A DNA stretch of 64,000 nucleotides from Homoserinimonas sp044769865 (lineage in GTDB: Bacteria > Actinomycetota > Actinomycetes > Actinomycetales > Microbacteriaceae), in contig NZ_JBIZWA010000001.1 in assembly GCF_044769865.1 (NCBI RefSeq), forward strand, positions 1,302,001 through 1,366,000. The letters run 5' to 3'. Below, piece after piece: positions 1-9,083 of the stretch. The notes under the pieces were generated by a model, which was not told the origin of the DNA, did no database searches, and saw nothing but the letters and a program-made list of their open reading frames with translations. Numbering within the stretch: the stretch's first letter is position 1; each line of letters begins with the position of its first letter. The position numbers and the translations under genes were made by a program.

Positions 1-3000
1 GCTGACAGCGACGTGAACGGTGCTTGCGTGTCTCCCGAAGTTGTCGAAACCGCGGCGCCCGTCACGCTGCGCAACGCCCTCTGCGTCGCCAACAACATCG
101 GCGGGTCCGTGACGATCGCGGTGCCCGCGGGTGTCATCGAGCTCACCCTCGGCGCGCTCAAGGTGGGAACCAAGTCCGGAGCCGACATCACCATCACCGG
201 CGCTGGCCCGTCAACCGTCATCGACGGCAACGGCGCGCAGGCGCTGATGCTCGACCCTGCCATGGTCGGCGGCGTCGCGGTCACCCTCGAAAGCCTCACG
301 GTACGCGGCGGCAGTGACAGCGAGTACGGCGGTGGGGCGGTCATCGGCGGATCCGGCTACGGCACAACAGCGGACAGCCTGCTCGTGCGCAGTGTGACCT
401 TCACTGGCAACACATCCAATGCCACAGGCACGGCCACCTACACGGTGGGCGGGGCCATCCAGTTCATCGGCGGCAGCCTCACGATTGAGGATTCGCGCTT
501 CGAGGGCAACAGCTCCGGCTCAGCGGGTGGTGGCGCGGTTGCCTACCAGGCGACCGGTGCCACGGCCAATGAAGCGCTCAGCGTCACCAACAGCATCTTC
601 CGCAACAACGAGACGGGGGCCGCCTCCGTGCAGAACGGCGGGTCCGCCCTCCTCATTGACGACGTCTCGCAGGGCGATGCCGCGTTGCGCATCCACGACA
701 GTCTCTTCGAGGGCAATCGCTCGGCCGGGCCCGGCGCCGTCTGGGTTCGCGGAGGCGCCATCGAGGTGCTGCGCTCGACCTTCCTCGACAACACGGGTAC
801 AGGGGCAGCATCCGCCATCCACGCCGGCGCTGACGTAGCCCTGACCCTGCATGACAGTCGGTTCGTTGGCAACACCGGCACCTCCACCGTCACCGCGAAC
901 GCTGCCTCCGACGCCTCCGACAACTGGTGGGGCTGCCCCACAGGGCCGAATACGGCAGGATGCGCCGTGGTCGACGCCCGAGCCGGGGTCTCGAGCCCGT
1001 GGCTCACGCTCACAGCGGAAGTTGAGCCAGACGACATTCCGTTCGGCGGCACGAGCGCCGCCATCACGGCGGGGCTGCTCGTCAATTCGGATGGCGAGAC
1101 AATCGCCCCAGAGCGACTCACCGCCTTCGCCGGGCTGCCCGTGGCCTGGGGGGCGGCACAGCCAGCACCCGCCACGCTGAGCGACGCCACCGTCGTACTG
1201 GCGGCCGGTGGGGCATCCGCCACCTTCGTCGCCAACGGTGCGAGGGGTGCTGGTTCCGTGAGGCTTCAGCTTGACCACGGCTCGATCACGATCCCGGTCG
1301 GCATGCTCTACCCGCCCAGTTTCACGAGCGAGCAGACCGCCGAGTTCACGGTGGGCACCGCGGGCAGCTTCACGGTCACCACCGACGCCTATCGCGCCGC
1401 GATCGTGACGGTCGACTCCGGCCTGCCGACCGGCCTCAGCCTGACTGCGGCGGCGGATGGCGCGGCAGAGATCCTGGGCACCCCTGCGGATGGCGAAGGC
1501 GGCACGCACCAGGTCGAACTGACGGCAGACAATTCGGTCGGCACGGCGGCGCAGCAGACCCTCGAGATCACGGTGCTTGAGGCGCCCGAGTTCACAAGCG
1601 ACGCGACAATCGATACAACCCTCGGGGCGGCGATCAGTCATACCGTGACGACGGACGGTCACCCCGACGCCTCATTCACCGCGACGGGTCTGCCCGCCGG
1701 CGTCGAGTTCGCCGACAACGGCGATGGCACTGCCACGGTGAGCGGCCAGGTTGCGGGCGCTGGCCGCGGCGGCCTCTACGCCATTGTCGTCACTGCAGAG
1801 AATGGTGTGGGCGCCCAGATTGCGCAGACCATCGCGCTGACCGTGCGCGAGGCTCCCTCCATCGTCACGGCGCCGCTCGACCAGAAGGTCACGGCCGGGG
1901 CGACCGCGAGTTACACCGTCGAGGCACTTGGCTATCCCGCGCCCGACGTGGAATGGCACCGCTCGACCGACGGTGGTGCGACCTTCACCCTGATTCCGGA
2001 TGCGACCTCCCTGAGCTACTCGGAGGTCACGACGCCCGAGCAGGCCAGCGTCGACACACTCCTCCGCGTGACGCTCAGCAATGGCACCGGTTCTCCCGTC
2101 GGCGCGACCGCGCAGCTCCTGGTCGGAACCGCGCCGGTCTTCACTTCGCCAGCCGCGACAGAGTTCGAGGCGGGCGAGGCGGGCAACTTTGTGGTGACGA
2201 CGGAGAGCATCCCTGTCTCAGCGCTGTCCCTTGCAGGGGCGCCCGCCTGGCTCAGCCTCGAGGACGGCGGCGATGGCACGGCTCTCCTGAGTGGCAGCGC
2301 GCCCGCGCGAAGCGGTGGCGAGTACACCTTCTCGATTCTTGCGGGCAACAGCTTCGACCCAGATGCGTCTCAGGTCTTCACGCTGACTGTGACTGAGGCG
2401 CCCGTCTTCGATGCGAGTGACAGTGTCCAGCTTGTCGCTGGGCAGATGCTTGTGCTGCCCGTCGCGCCCAGCTTCGCGGGGTACCCGGGCGTGCCGAGCC
2501 TCTCGGTGGCTGGCGCTCTGCCAGCAGGCCTGACGCTTGTGGACATGGGGGACGGCACCGGTGAACTCCGCGGCGTCGTGAGCGGCGGTGAGTATGAGGT
2601 ATCCATCACGGCGACGAACTCGGTCGGCGCCAGCACACAGCTACTGACGATCGAGGCCCTGGCGGCGCCAGCAGTGACGGAGCAGCCGAAGTCGGCGCGC
2701 GTCATCGCGGGCGAGGTGGCAATCTTCACGGCGGCGGCCAGCGGCTACCCCAATCCCTCCGTGCAGTGGCAGTTGTCCTCGGACGGAGGCACGGTCTTCG
2801 CCGACATCCCCGGTGCCACTGGGGTCGAGCTGACGGTCGCCACCACTCAGGATGACGACGCTCTCGTGTACCGCGCCGTGTTCACCAACGTCGCCGGCGT
2901 TGTCGTGACGGAGCGCTCTCTGCTCACGGTCGGCACTCCGGCCGACTTTACAAGTGGCACCACCGCGAGCTTCACCGTGGGCACGGAGGGCAGCCACAAC

Positions 3001-5823
3001 CTGACAGGCTCGGGCACGCCCGCGGGTGTTTTCACGCTGGTGAGTGCCCCCTCCTGGCTCCAGCTCGTCGACAACGGCGATGGCACGGCCGAGCTCGTCG
3101 GAACCCCTCCGGCAGGAAGCGGTGGAGAGCGCACCGCCGTTGTCACCCTCTCCAATGGTTTCGGTGCAGAGGCGCAGCAGACCGTGATGCTTGCGGTCGG
3201 TGAGGCTGCCACGTTCACGAGCGCGGCGGATGCCACGGCCACGGTCGGCACGCTCGCCGACTTCATCATCACCACTGAGGGCGGGTTCCCCGCGCCGGTC
3301 CTGAGCCTCTCCGGAACCCTTCCCGCGGGCCTCTTCTTTGAGACGGTGGACGGGTCAGGTGCCGCACGCATCGCGGGGACCCCCGCGGGTTCCTCCGGTG
3401 GTCTCTACCCGCTCATCGTCACGGCCAGCTCGGGGGAGAACGACTCCAGTCAGATGTTCTCGCTCACGGTGATCGAGGCGCCCGTCGTCACGGTTGAGCC
3501 GGTGGATGCCCGTGGTGACGCTGGCACGCAGCTCAGCTTTGCTGCTGCCGCGAGCGGCTATCCCGCTCCTCAGGTGCAGTGGCAGTCGTCGGTCGATGGC
3601 GGCGAGACGTTCGCGGATCTGCCGGGTGAGACATCCGCGATCCTCACTGTGCTGGCGACGCAATCGGATGACGGCACCCTCTACCGGGCACACTTCAGCA
3701 ATGCAGCAGGGTCTGTCGCGAGCGCTGCCGCGCTGGTGACGATCGGCACGGGCCCTCAGTTCACGAGCGAACCGGCAACGACCGTGCCCGTCGGCGAGGA
3801 GAGCACCTTCGCGGTGACGACATCGGCGGCGCCCACAGCGACCATCACGGTGTCGGGCGAGCTGCCCGCCTGGATCAGCGTCACGCCCGATGGGGCAGGC
3901 GGCGCGACCATCACGGCAACGCCTCCTGCCGGTTCGGGCGGCACGTACACGGTCGATCTCGGGGCGAGCAACGGCTTCGGGTCCGACGCCCTGCAGCGCT
4001 TCGTGCTGACGGTGGCTGAGGCGCCCGCCATTCCTGCGACGGCCTCTCACACCTTCCTCGCGGGTGCCGCCGGGTCGGTCACTGTCGCCACGACGGCGGG
4101 CTTCCCCATCCCCGCGCTCACAGTCGTCGGCACACTGCCCGACGGGGTGAGCTTCACGGACCACGGGGACGGCACAGGCTCTGTGTCGGGAACACCCACC
4201 GCGGCAGCCGCCGGCGTCACGAGCCTCACGGTCCGCGCCGACAACGGCGTGGGCGACCCCGCCGAGCTCCTGCTCTCGCTCACGGTCAACCGCACCGTCG
4301 AGATTGTGAGCGACCCCGTCGCGGCGCGTGTCGTCGCTGGGTCGATGGTGAGCTTCTCGACAACAGCGGTTGGCTACCCGGTGCCGACTGTGCAGTGGCA
4401 ACGTTCGGTCGACGATGGCCAGACGTGGGGTGACATCGCGGGCGCGACCGCACCTGTGCTCTCGTTCACGGCGGCACAGTCCGACAACGGCGATCTTCTC
4501 CGCGCCGTCGTGTCCGGCGTCGGCGTGGTTACGACCTCGACGGCCCGCCTCACGGTGGGCACGCCGCCCGTCCTGACGAGTGGTGACTTCCTGCGAGTCG
4601 AGGCCGGTTCTTCGGCGACCTGGACGGTGTCGGCGGTGGGAACGCCCGCCGCGACGCTCACGCTTGCCGGTGCTCCCGCGTGGCTCAACCTGAGTGACAA
4701 CGCGGATGGATCTGGGTTGCTTGTCGCGGCGCCACCCTCGAATGCTGCTGGGAGCTACACCGTGCACGTCACCGCGACCAATGGCTTCGGTGATGATTCG
4801 GTGCAGACGTTGACAATCGAGGTGACGAGCGCGCCCACCCCCGTGGGCCCCGCCCGCGCCACTGTGCAAGCGGGTGCAGCGGTGTCCATTGCGTTCGGCT
4901 CAACCGCCGGGGTGCCTGCGGTGACGGCGCTCGCGCTCGAGGGCGAGCTACCGAGTGGGTTGAGCTTCGTGGATCATGGTGACGGCACATCGACTATCTC
5001 GGGCACGGCGCTTTCCGGTGTCGGCGGCGTCTATCCCCTCACGATTGTCGCGAGCAATGCTGCTGGCCACGAGGGGCGCAGAGCCTTCGAGCTGACCATC
5101 ACGGATGTCGCGGCCTTCACGAACCCGCATTCTGCCGCGTTCCAGAGGGGTGTCCAGACGAACTTCGCGGTCACTACGGCGGGTGCGTTCCCTGATGCCC
5201 CAGCGCTGTCGGCCACCGGAATGCCCGGCGGCCTCACCTTGACCGACAACGGTGACGGCACGGGCACCATTTCGGGCGTGTTGCTCGATGAGCCGGGCGA
5301 GTCATTCACTGTCACACTGCACGCGTCCAACTCGGTGGGCTCCGCTGCGCACACGTTCACTTTGACGAGTGTTGCGCTCGAGCCGCTGGTGCTTCCGGCC
5401 ACGCTGCCGTTCGCGGCTGGGGGGCTCTTTGGGGTGCCATCGGCTACGGCACCCGGCGACGAGCTGGTGGTCTCGGGCACAGGCTTCGCGGCCTTCTCAC
5501 CGATCACGCTGGGTATGTATTCGACGCCCTTGCGGCTGGGCATCGCGACGGCGGATGCAGCGGGGACCTTCTCCGCACGTATCACCCTTCCAGCTGGCGT
5601 GACGGGCAGCCATCATCTCGTGGCGCTCGGCGTTGCGAGTGACGGTGCGCAGCATGCTCTGGTTGAGAAGCTTTCCATCGCGGCAGCTGTCCCAGCTCCC
5701 GAGGGTGGCGCGCTCCCAGCGACAGGAGCCGACGGGGCTAGCTCGGTCACGGGTGCTGCACTGCTTGCGTTGGGGCTGATTCTCTTCAGCTTCGCTCGTC
5801 GCAGGCGGTCCCGCACGGTCTGA
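1..5823 (+). CDS. LPXTG-anchored giant surface protein, 5' end outside window
   Basis: The frame is open from base 1, so the signal peptide and true start lie upstream; 1,940 residues are visible. A GTG at 13 is in frame but is not a credible start. Residues ~1-330 are Gly/Asn-rich short strand repeats ending near a NWWGC motif, as in right-handed beta-helix adhesins. Residues ~440-1790 are about 15 Ig-like modules: eleven of the He_PIG type (F-T-S start, GDGT core, SGTP near the end) and four with a YP-P-VQW core. The last 36 residues are LPATG (about residue 1905), a hydrophobic helix and an Arg-rich tail, a sortase sorting signal. The protein should be covalently attached to peptidoglycan. 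No catalytic motif was seen; a role in adhesion or as a stalk is inferred from architecture only. Confidence 0.9.
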   Translation, partial: ADSDVNGACVSPEVVETAAPVTLRNALCVANNIGGSVTIAVPAGVIELTLGALKVGTKSGADITITGAGPSTVIDGNGAQALMLDPAMVGGVAVTLESLTVRGGSDSEYGGGAVIGGSGYGTTADSLLVRSVTFTGNTSNATGTATYTVGGAIQFIGGSLTIEDSRFEGNSSGSAGGGAVAYQATGATANEALSVTNSIFRNNETGAASVQNGGSALLIDDVSQGDAALRIHDSLFEGNRSAGPGAVWVRGGAIEVLRSTFLDNTGTGAASAIHAGADVALTLHDSRFVGNTGTSTVTANAASDASDNWWGCPTGPNTAGCAVVDARAGVSSPWLTLTAEVEPDDIPFGGTSAAITAGLLVNSDGETIAPERLTAFAGLPVAWGAAQPAPATLSDATVVLAAGGASATFVANGARGAGSVRLQLDHGSITIPVGMLYPPSFTSEQTAEFTVGTAGSFTVTTDAYRAAIVTVDSGLPTGLSLTAAADGAAEILGTPADGEGGTHQVELTADNSVGTAAQQTLEITVLEAPEFTSDATIDTTLGAAISHTVTTDGHPDASFTATGLPAGVEFADNGDGTATVSGQVAGAGRGGLYAIVVTAENGVGAQIAQTIALTVREAPSIVTAPLDQKVTAGATASYTVEALGYPAPDVEWHRSTDGGATFTLIPDATSLSYSEVTTPEQASVDTLLRVTLSNGTGSPVGATAQLLVGTAPVFTSPAATEFEAGEAGNFVVTTESIPVSALSLAGAPAWLSLEDGGDGTALLSGSAPARSGGEYTFSILAGNSFDPDASQVFTLTVTEAPVFDASDSVQLVAGQMLVLPVAPSFAGYPGVPSLSVAGALPAGLTLVDMGDGTGELRGVVSGGEYEVSITATNSVGASTQLLTIEALAAPAVTEQPKSARVIAGEVAIFTAAASGYPNPSVQWQLSSDGGTVFADIPGATGVELTVATTQDDDALVYRAVFTNVAGVVVTERSLLTVGTPADFTSGTTASFTVGTEGSHNLTGSGTPAGVFTLVSAPSWLQLVDNGDGTAELVGTPPAGSGGERTAVVTLSNGFGAEAQQTVMLAVGEAATFTSAADATATVGTLADFIITTEGGFPAPVLSLSGTLPAGLFFETVDGSGAARIAGTPAGSSGGLYPLIVTASSGENDSSQMFSLTVIEAPVVTVEPVDARGDAGTQLSFAAAASGYPAPQVQWQSSVDGGETFADLPGETSAILTVLATQSDDGTLYRAHFSNAAGSVASAAALVTIGTGPQFTSEPATTVPVGEESTFAVTTSAAPTATITVSGELPAWISVTPDGAGGATITATPPAGSGGTYTVDLGASNGFGSDALQRFVLTVAEAPAIPATASHTFLAGAAGSVTVATTAGFPIPALTVVGTLPDGVSFTDHGDGTGSVSGTPTAAAAGVTSLTVRADNGVGDPAELLLSLTVNRTVEIVSDPVAARVVAGSMVSFSTTAVGYPVPTVQWQRSVDDGQTWGDIAGATAPVLSFTAAQSDNGDLLRAVVSGVGVVTTSTARLTVGTPPVLTSGDFLRVEAGSSATWTVSAVGTPAATLTLAGAPAWLNLSDNADGSGLLVAAPPSNAAGSYTVHVTATNGFGDDSVQTLTIEVTSAPTPVGPARATVQAGAAVSIAFGSTAGVPAVTALALEGELPSGLSFVDHGDGTSTISGTALSGVGGVYPLTIVASNAAGHEGRRAFELTITDVAAFTNPHSAAFQRGVQTNFAVTTAGAFPDAPALSATGMPGGLTLTDNGDGTGTISGVLLDEPGESFTVTLHASNSVGSAAHTFTLTSVALEPLVLPATLPFAAGGLFGVPSATAPGDELVVSGTGFAAFSPITLGMYSTPLRLGIATADAAGTFSARITLPAGVTGSHHLVALGVASDGAQHALVEKLSIAAAVPAPEGGALPATGADGASSVTGAALLALGLILFSFARRRRSRTV
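1321..4572 (+). repeat. Four tandem ~271-residue units (PIG-PIG-Ig) in the surface protein
   Basis: Within the surface protein the module order PIG-PIG-Ig repeats four times. Units begin at the F-T-S motif at 1321, 2140, 2947 and 3760, and the next unit begins at 4573, giving lengths of 819, 807, 813 and 813 bp. A fifth, incomplete unit has PIG modules in all three places (from 4573, ~4830 and ~5116). The repeats are diverged in sequence, so they are old or under diversifying selection. Confidence 0.8.
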
Positions 5824-5836
5824 GGAAGTGCCGCCA

Positions 5837-5865
5837 GGGTTGTTTTGAATCATTCAAAACAACCC
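5837..5865. promoter_or_regulatory. Perfect 29-bp palindrome, probable Fur/PerR-type operator
   Basis: GGGTTGTTTTGAAT (5837-5850), one central C, then ATTCAAAACAACCC (5852-5865): 14-bp arms with no mismatch. A -10-like TAGACT lies at 5867-5872, 6 nt before the ATG of the Fur-family gene, so the palindrome covers the -35/spacer region. The core TTGAAT-C-ATTCAA has the 7-1-7 layout of Fur-family boxes. Autoregulation is inferred. Confidence 0.8.
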
Positions 5866-5878
5866 CTAGACTGGATGC

Positions 5879-6319
5879 ATGCAAACGACGTCTCCGGGAG
5901 TGCTCGGCGAGCGCATCCGTGACGCCGGGCTCAAAGTCACCGAACCTCGGCTCGCGGTCATGCGGGCCCTCGAGACTCGGCCGCACGCCGACGCCGACGC
6001 GGTGTTCGGCGCGGTGCGCGGAGCACTGCCCGGCACGTCGATCCAGGCCGTCTATGGCGTGCTCGCCGCACTTGCGACGGCAGGTCTGCTGCGCAAGATC
6101 GAGCCGGCTGGCTCACCCGCACGCTACGAACTGCGCACGGGTGACAACCATCACCATGTCGTCTGCAGCGGATGCGGCGCCCTCGAAGATGTGGACTGCG
6201 TTGTCGGCCACGCCCCCTGCTTGACCCCCTCGGCTGACTCGGGCTTCGCGATCCACACGGCCGAGGTCACCTTCTGGGGACTCTGCCCCGCATGCCAGGC
6301 CTCAACAGACTCACACTGA
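5879..6319 (+). CDS. Fur-family metal/peroxide-sensing repressor
   Basis: 146 residues, the usual length of the family. The N-terminal ~80 residues form the winged helix (TEPRLAVMRALE). The C-terminal half has the metal/dimer domain, with HHHVVCSGCG at ~100 and CPAC near the end, giving the two CxxC pairs of a structural zinc site. The start at 5879 has no ribosome site; TAGACT 6 nt upstream suggests a leaderless message. It lies 25 nt upstream of the catalase gene, the arrangement seen for peroxide-responsive FurA/PerR repressors with their catalase. Whether it senses iron or peroxide cannot be decided from sequence by eye. Confidence 0.88.
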   Translation: MQTTSPGVLGERIRDAGLKVTEPRLAVMRALETRPHADADAVFGAVRGALPGTSIQAVYGVLAALATAGLLRKIEPAGSPARYELRTGDNHHHVVCSGCGALEDVDCVVGHAPCLTPSADSGFAIHTAEVTFWGLCPACQASTDSH

Positions 6320-6344
6320 TCCAACCCCACACGAAGGAGAACCC

Positions 6345-7823
6345 TTGACCAACGTCAGCACAACCCAGGCAGGCGCGCCTATCCCGAGCCACACCCACTC
6401 GCTCACGACGGGACCGGATGGCATCACCGCCCTCCACGACCGCTTCCTGGTCGAGAAGCTCGCCTCGTTCAACCGCGAGCGTGTGCCGGAGCGCAACCCC
6501 CACGCCAAGGGCGGCGGCGCCTTCGGTGAGTTCGTCGTCACTGAAGACGTCTCGAAGTACACGAAGGCCGCCGTCTTCCAGCCCGGTGCGACGAGCGAGG
6601 TACTCCTCCGCTTCTCGTCCGTCGCCGGTGAGCAGGGCTCGCCCGACACGTGGCGTGACGTGCGTGGCTTCGCGCTGCGCTTCTACACGACCGAGGGCAA
6701 CTACGACATCGTCGGCAACAACACCCCGATCTTCTTCATCCGTGATGGCATCAAGTTCCCCGACTTCATCCACTCGCAGAAGCGCATGGGTGCCTCTGGC
6801 CTCCGCAACGCCGACGCGCAGTGGGACTTCTGGACCCTCTCGCCCGAGTCCGCCCACCAGGTGACCTACCTCATGGGTGACCGCGGCCTCTCGAAGTCGT
6901 GGCGTCACCTCAACGGCTACGGCTCGCACACGTTCCAGTGGGTCAACGCCGAGGGCGAGCGCTTCTGGGTCAAGTACCACTTCGAGTCGCGCCAGGGCGT
7001 CGAGCTCATGGAAGCCGAGGATGCGGAGCGCATCGCCGGCCAGGACGCCGACTACTACCGCCGCGACCTCTTCGAGGCGATCCAGCGCGAGGAGTTCCCC
7101 ACCTGGGACGTCTACGTGCAGGTCGTCCCCTACGAGGAGGCGAAGACCTACCGCTACAACATCTTCGACATGACGAAGACGATCTCCAAGAAGGACTATC
7201 CGCGCATCAAGGTTGGGCACTTCACGCTCAACCGCAACCCGCAGAACTTCTTCGCGGAGATCGAGCAGGCCGCCTTCTCGCCGTCGAACCTCGTTCCCGG
7301 CATCGACATCAGCCCCGACAAGATGCTGATGGCGCGCACCTTCGCCTACCCCGACCAGCAGCGTCACCGCATCGGTGCCAACTACAACCAGTTGCCGGTG
7401 AACCAGCCGAAGGCATCCGTCACGCGCAACTACCAGCACGAGGGACCCATGCGCTACGAGTTTAACGGCGCCGACGTTCCCGTCTACACGCCGAACTCCT
7501 TCGGCACCTCCGAGGCCGACCCCATCGCCGCAGGCGAGGGTGGCTGGGAGACGGATGGCGAGCTCATCCGTGCCGCCCAGACGCTCCACTCGGAAGACGG
7601 CGACTTCGTGCAGGCGGGAATCCTCTACCGCGAGGTGTTCACCGAGGAGTCGAAGGAGCGCTTCCTCAAGACGCTCGTCGGACAGTACCAGGCCCTCACG
7701 GTCCCCGTGATCAAGGACCGCTTCATGTGGTACTGGACCTCGGTCGACTCCGACCTGGGTGCGAAGCTCATCGACGCTGTCGGTCACGTGGCATCCGCTG
7801 ACCCGGTCGGTGTCGGCGCATAA
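6345..7823 (+). CDS. katA: Monofunctional haem catalase
   Basis: 492 residues, small-subunit (clade 3) length. It degrades hydrogen peroxide to water and oxygen in the cytoplasm. Visible motifs are the active-site region RFSSVAGEQGSPDTWRDVRG, the distal Asn in YDIVGNNTPIFF, and the proximal haem region ARTFAYPDQQRHRIG with the haem-ligand Tyr. The TTG start at 6345 is chosen because AAGGAGA (6334-6340) lies 4 nt upstream and the N-terminus aligns with the family. It probably forms an operon with the Fur-family gene (25-nt gap) and ends at a strong hairpin. Confidence 0.97.
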   Translation: MTNVSTTQAGAPIPSHTHSLTTGPDGITALHDRFLVEKLASFNRERVPERNPHAKGGGAFGEFVVTEDVSKYTKAAVFQPGATSEVLLRFSSVAGEQGSPDTWRDVRGFALRFYTTEGNYDIVGNNTPIFFIRDGIKFPDFIHSQKRMGASGLRNADAQWDFWTLSPESAHQVTYLMGDRGLSKSWRHLNGYGSHTFQWVNAEGERFWVKYHFESRQGVELMEAEDAERIAGQDADYYRRDLFEAIQREEFPTWDVYVQVVPYEEAKTYRYNIFDMTKTISKKDYPRIKVGHFTLNRNPQNFFAEIEQAAFSPSNLVPGIDISPDKMLMARTFAYPDQQRHRIGANYNQLPVNQPKASVTRNYQHEGPMRYEFNGADVPVYTPNSFGTSEADPIAAGEGGWETDGELIRAAQTLHSEDGDFVQAGILYREVFTEESKERFLKTLVGQYQALTVPVIKDRFMWYWTSVDSDLGAKLIDAVGHVASADPVGVGA

Positions 7824-7837
7824 GCGACGCCAAGCAG

Positions 7838-7870
7838 ACGGCCGGTTCCCTTCGGGGGGGCCGGCCGTTT
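7838..7870 (+). terminator. Terminator hairpin after catalase
   Basis: Arms ACGGCCGG (7838-7845) and CCGGCCGT (7861-7868) are perfect, with a 15-nt loop and a short TT after the stem. It starts 15 bases after the catalase stop. Confidence 0.7.
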
Positions 7871-7906
7871 CGCATGTTCTCACGGCTTCGGCAGTAGCGT
7901 GGGCGC

Positions 7907-9067
7907 ATGGGCCTCTTCTCGCGCACACCCCAGCCGCCGCCTGTCGACCCGAACCTTCCCGCGTCCGAGCGGGCTCGTCTCCTCGACTCGCCGCGGCCGC
8001 TCTGGACCGACTCCCTCGGTCGCCTCGGCATCCGCAGCGCCCAGATCCTGCTGGTGCTCATTCTCGCCGGGCTTGTCGTCTACGCGTCGGTGCAGCTGAA
8101 GATCATCGTCATCCCGGTGCTCATCGCGTTGATCCTGGCGTCGGCGCTTTACCCGCTCGTGCGTTGGCTCGTGGACCATAGGGTGCCGAGGCCTCTCGCG
8201 ACGATCGGCACACTCCTCGCCGGCGTCGCCGTGCTGGGTGGCATCATCACGCTGGTCGTCAATGGTGTGCGAAGCGAGTGGGCGAATCTCTCGGATGCGG
8301 TCACGCAGTCGATCGACACGATTCAGGAGTTCCTGGAGTCGGGCACGCTGCCGGTCGATTCCGAGCAGATCGCTGAGGCGCGAAACGCGATCGCTGACTT
8401 CCTGACGAGCGCGGAGTTCGGCTCCACGGCGCTCGCTGGCGCCGGCACGGTCGTCGAGCTCATCACCGGTGTCGTGCTGACGGTCGTGCTGCTGTTCTTC
8501 TTCCTGCAGGACGGCCCGCACATGTGGGAGTTCCTCCTGCGCCCCCTTCGTCCCTCGCGCCAACTGCGCGCCCGTCGCGTCGGTGACCGGGCAACGGGAG
8601 TGCTCGGCGGCTATGTGCGCGGCACCGCCCTTGTCGCGCTCGTCGACACGATCTTCATCGGCCTCGCGCTGTGGATCCTCCAGGTGCCGCTCGCGCTCCC
8701 GCTCGCCCTGCTCGTCTTCGTGGGTGCGTTCATCCCCATCGTCGGTGCGACCGTCGCGGGCACGGTCGCCGCCCTCGTCGCGCTCGTGACCAACGACCTG
8801 CTGACGGCAATCATCGTCGCGGCTGTCGTCATCCTCGTGAATCAGTTGGAGGGCAACCTCCTCGCGCCCGTCGTGCTCGGCAACGCCCTCAAGCTGCACG
8901 CGCTCGTCGTGCTGCTCGCCCTCTCGGCGGGCACGATTCTCGGTGGAATCATCGGCACCTTCCTCGCCGTGCCGCTCGCCGCGGTCGCGTGGGCGGCCAT
9001 CAAGGCGTGGAACGATCCGGATGCCTCGAGGCTCGAGCTCGCTGCATCCGGTCGCTCCCGCCGCTGA
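7907..9067 (+). CDS. AI-2E / PerM family (UPF0118) membrane permease
   Basis: 386 residues. A cytoplasmic N-terminus is followed by two hydrophobic helices (~45-95), another at ~105-125, a soluble segment (~130-190), and then a bundle of helices including VVLTVVLLFFFLQDGPHMWE and the repeated LVALVTNDLLTAIIV / LEGNLLAPVVLG region typical of the family. Substrates of the family vary and the AI-2 label is often inherited by annotation only. TAGCGT at 7895-7900, 6 nt before the ATG and with no ribosome site, suggests a leaderless transcript. Confidence 0.85.
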   Translation: MGLFSRTPQPPPVDPNLPASERARLLDSPRPLWTDSLGRLGIRSAQILLVLILAGLVVYASVQLKIIVIPVLIALILASALYPLVRWLVDHRVPRPLATIGTLLAGVAVLGGIITLVVNGVRSEWANLSDAVTQSIDTIQEFLESGTLPVDSEQIAEARNAIADFLTSAEFGSTALAGAGTVVELITGVVLTVVLLFFFLQDGPHMWEFLLRPLRPSRQLRARRVGDRATGVLGGYVRGTALVALVDTIFIGLALWILQVPLALPLALLVFVGAFIPIVGATVAGTVAALVALVTNDLLTAIIVAAVVILVNQLEGNLLAPVVLGNALKLHALVVLLALSAGTILGGIIGTFLAVPLAAVAWAAIKAWNDPDASRLELAASGRSRR

Positions 9068-9083
9068 GCACCTGCGCGACCGG

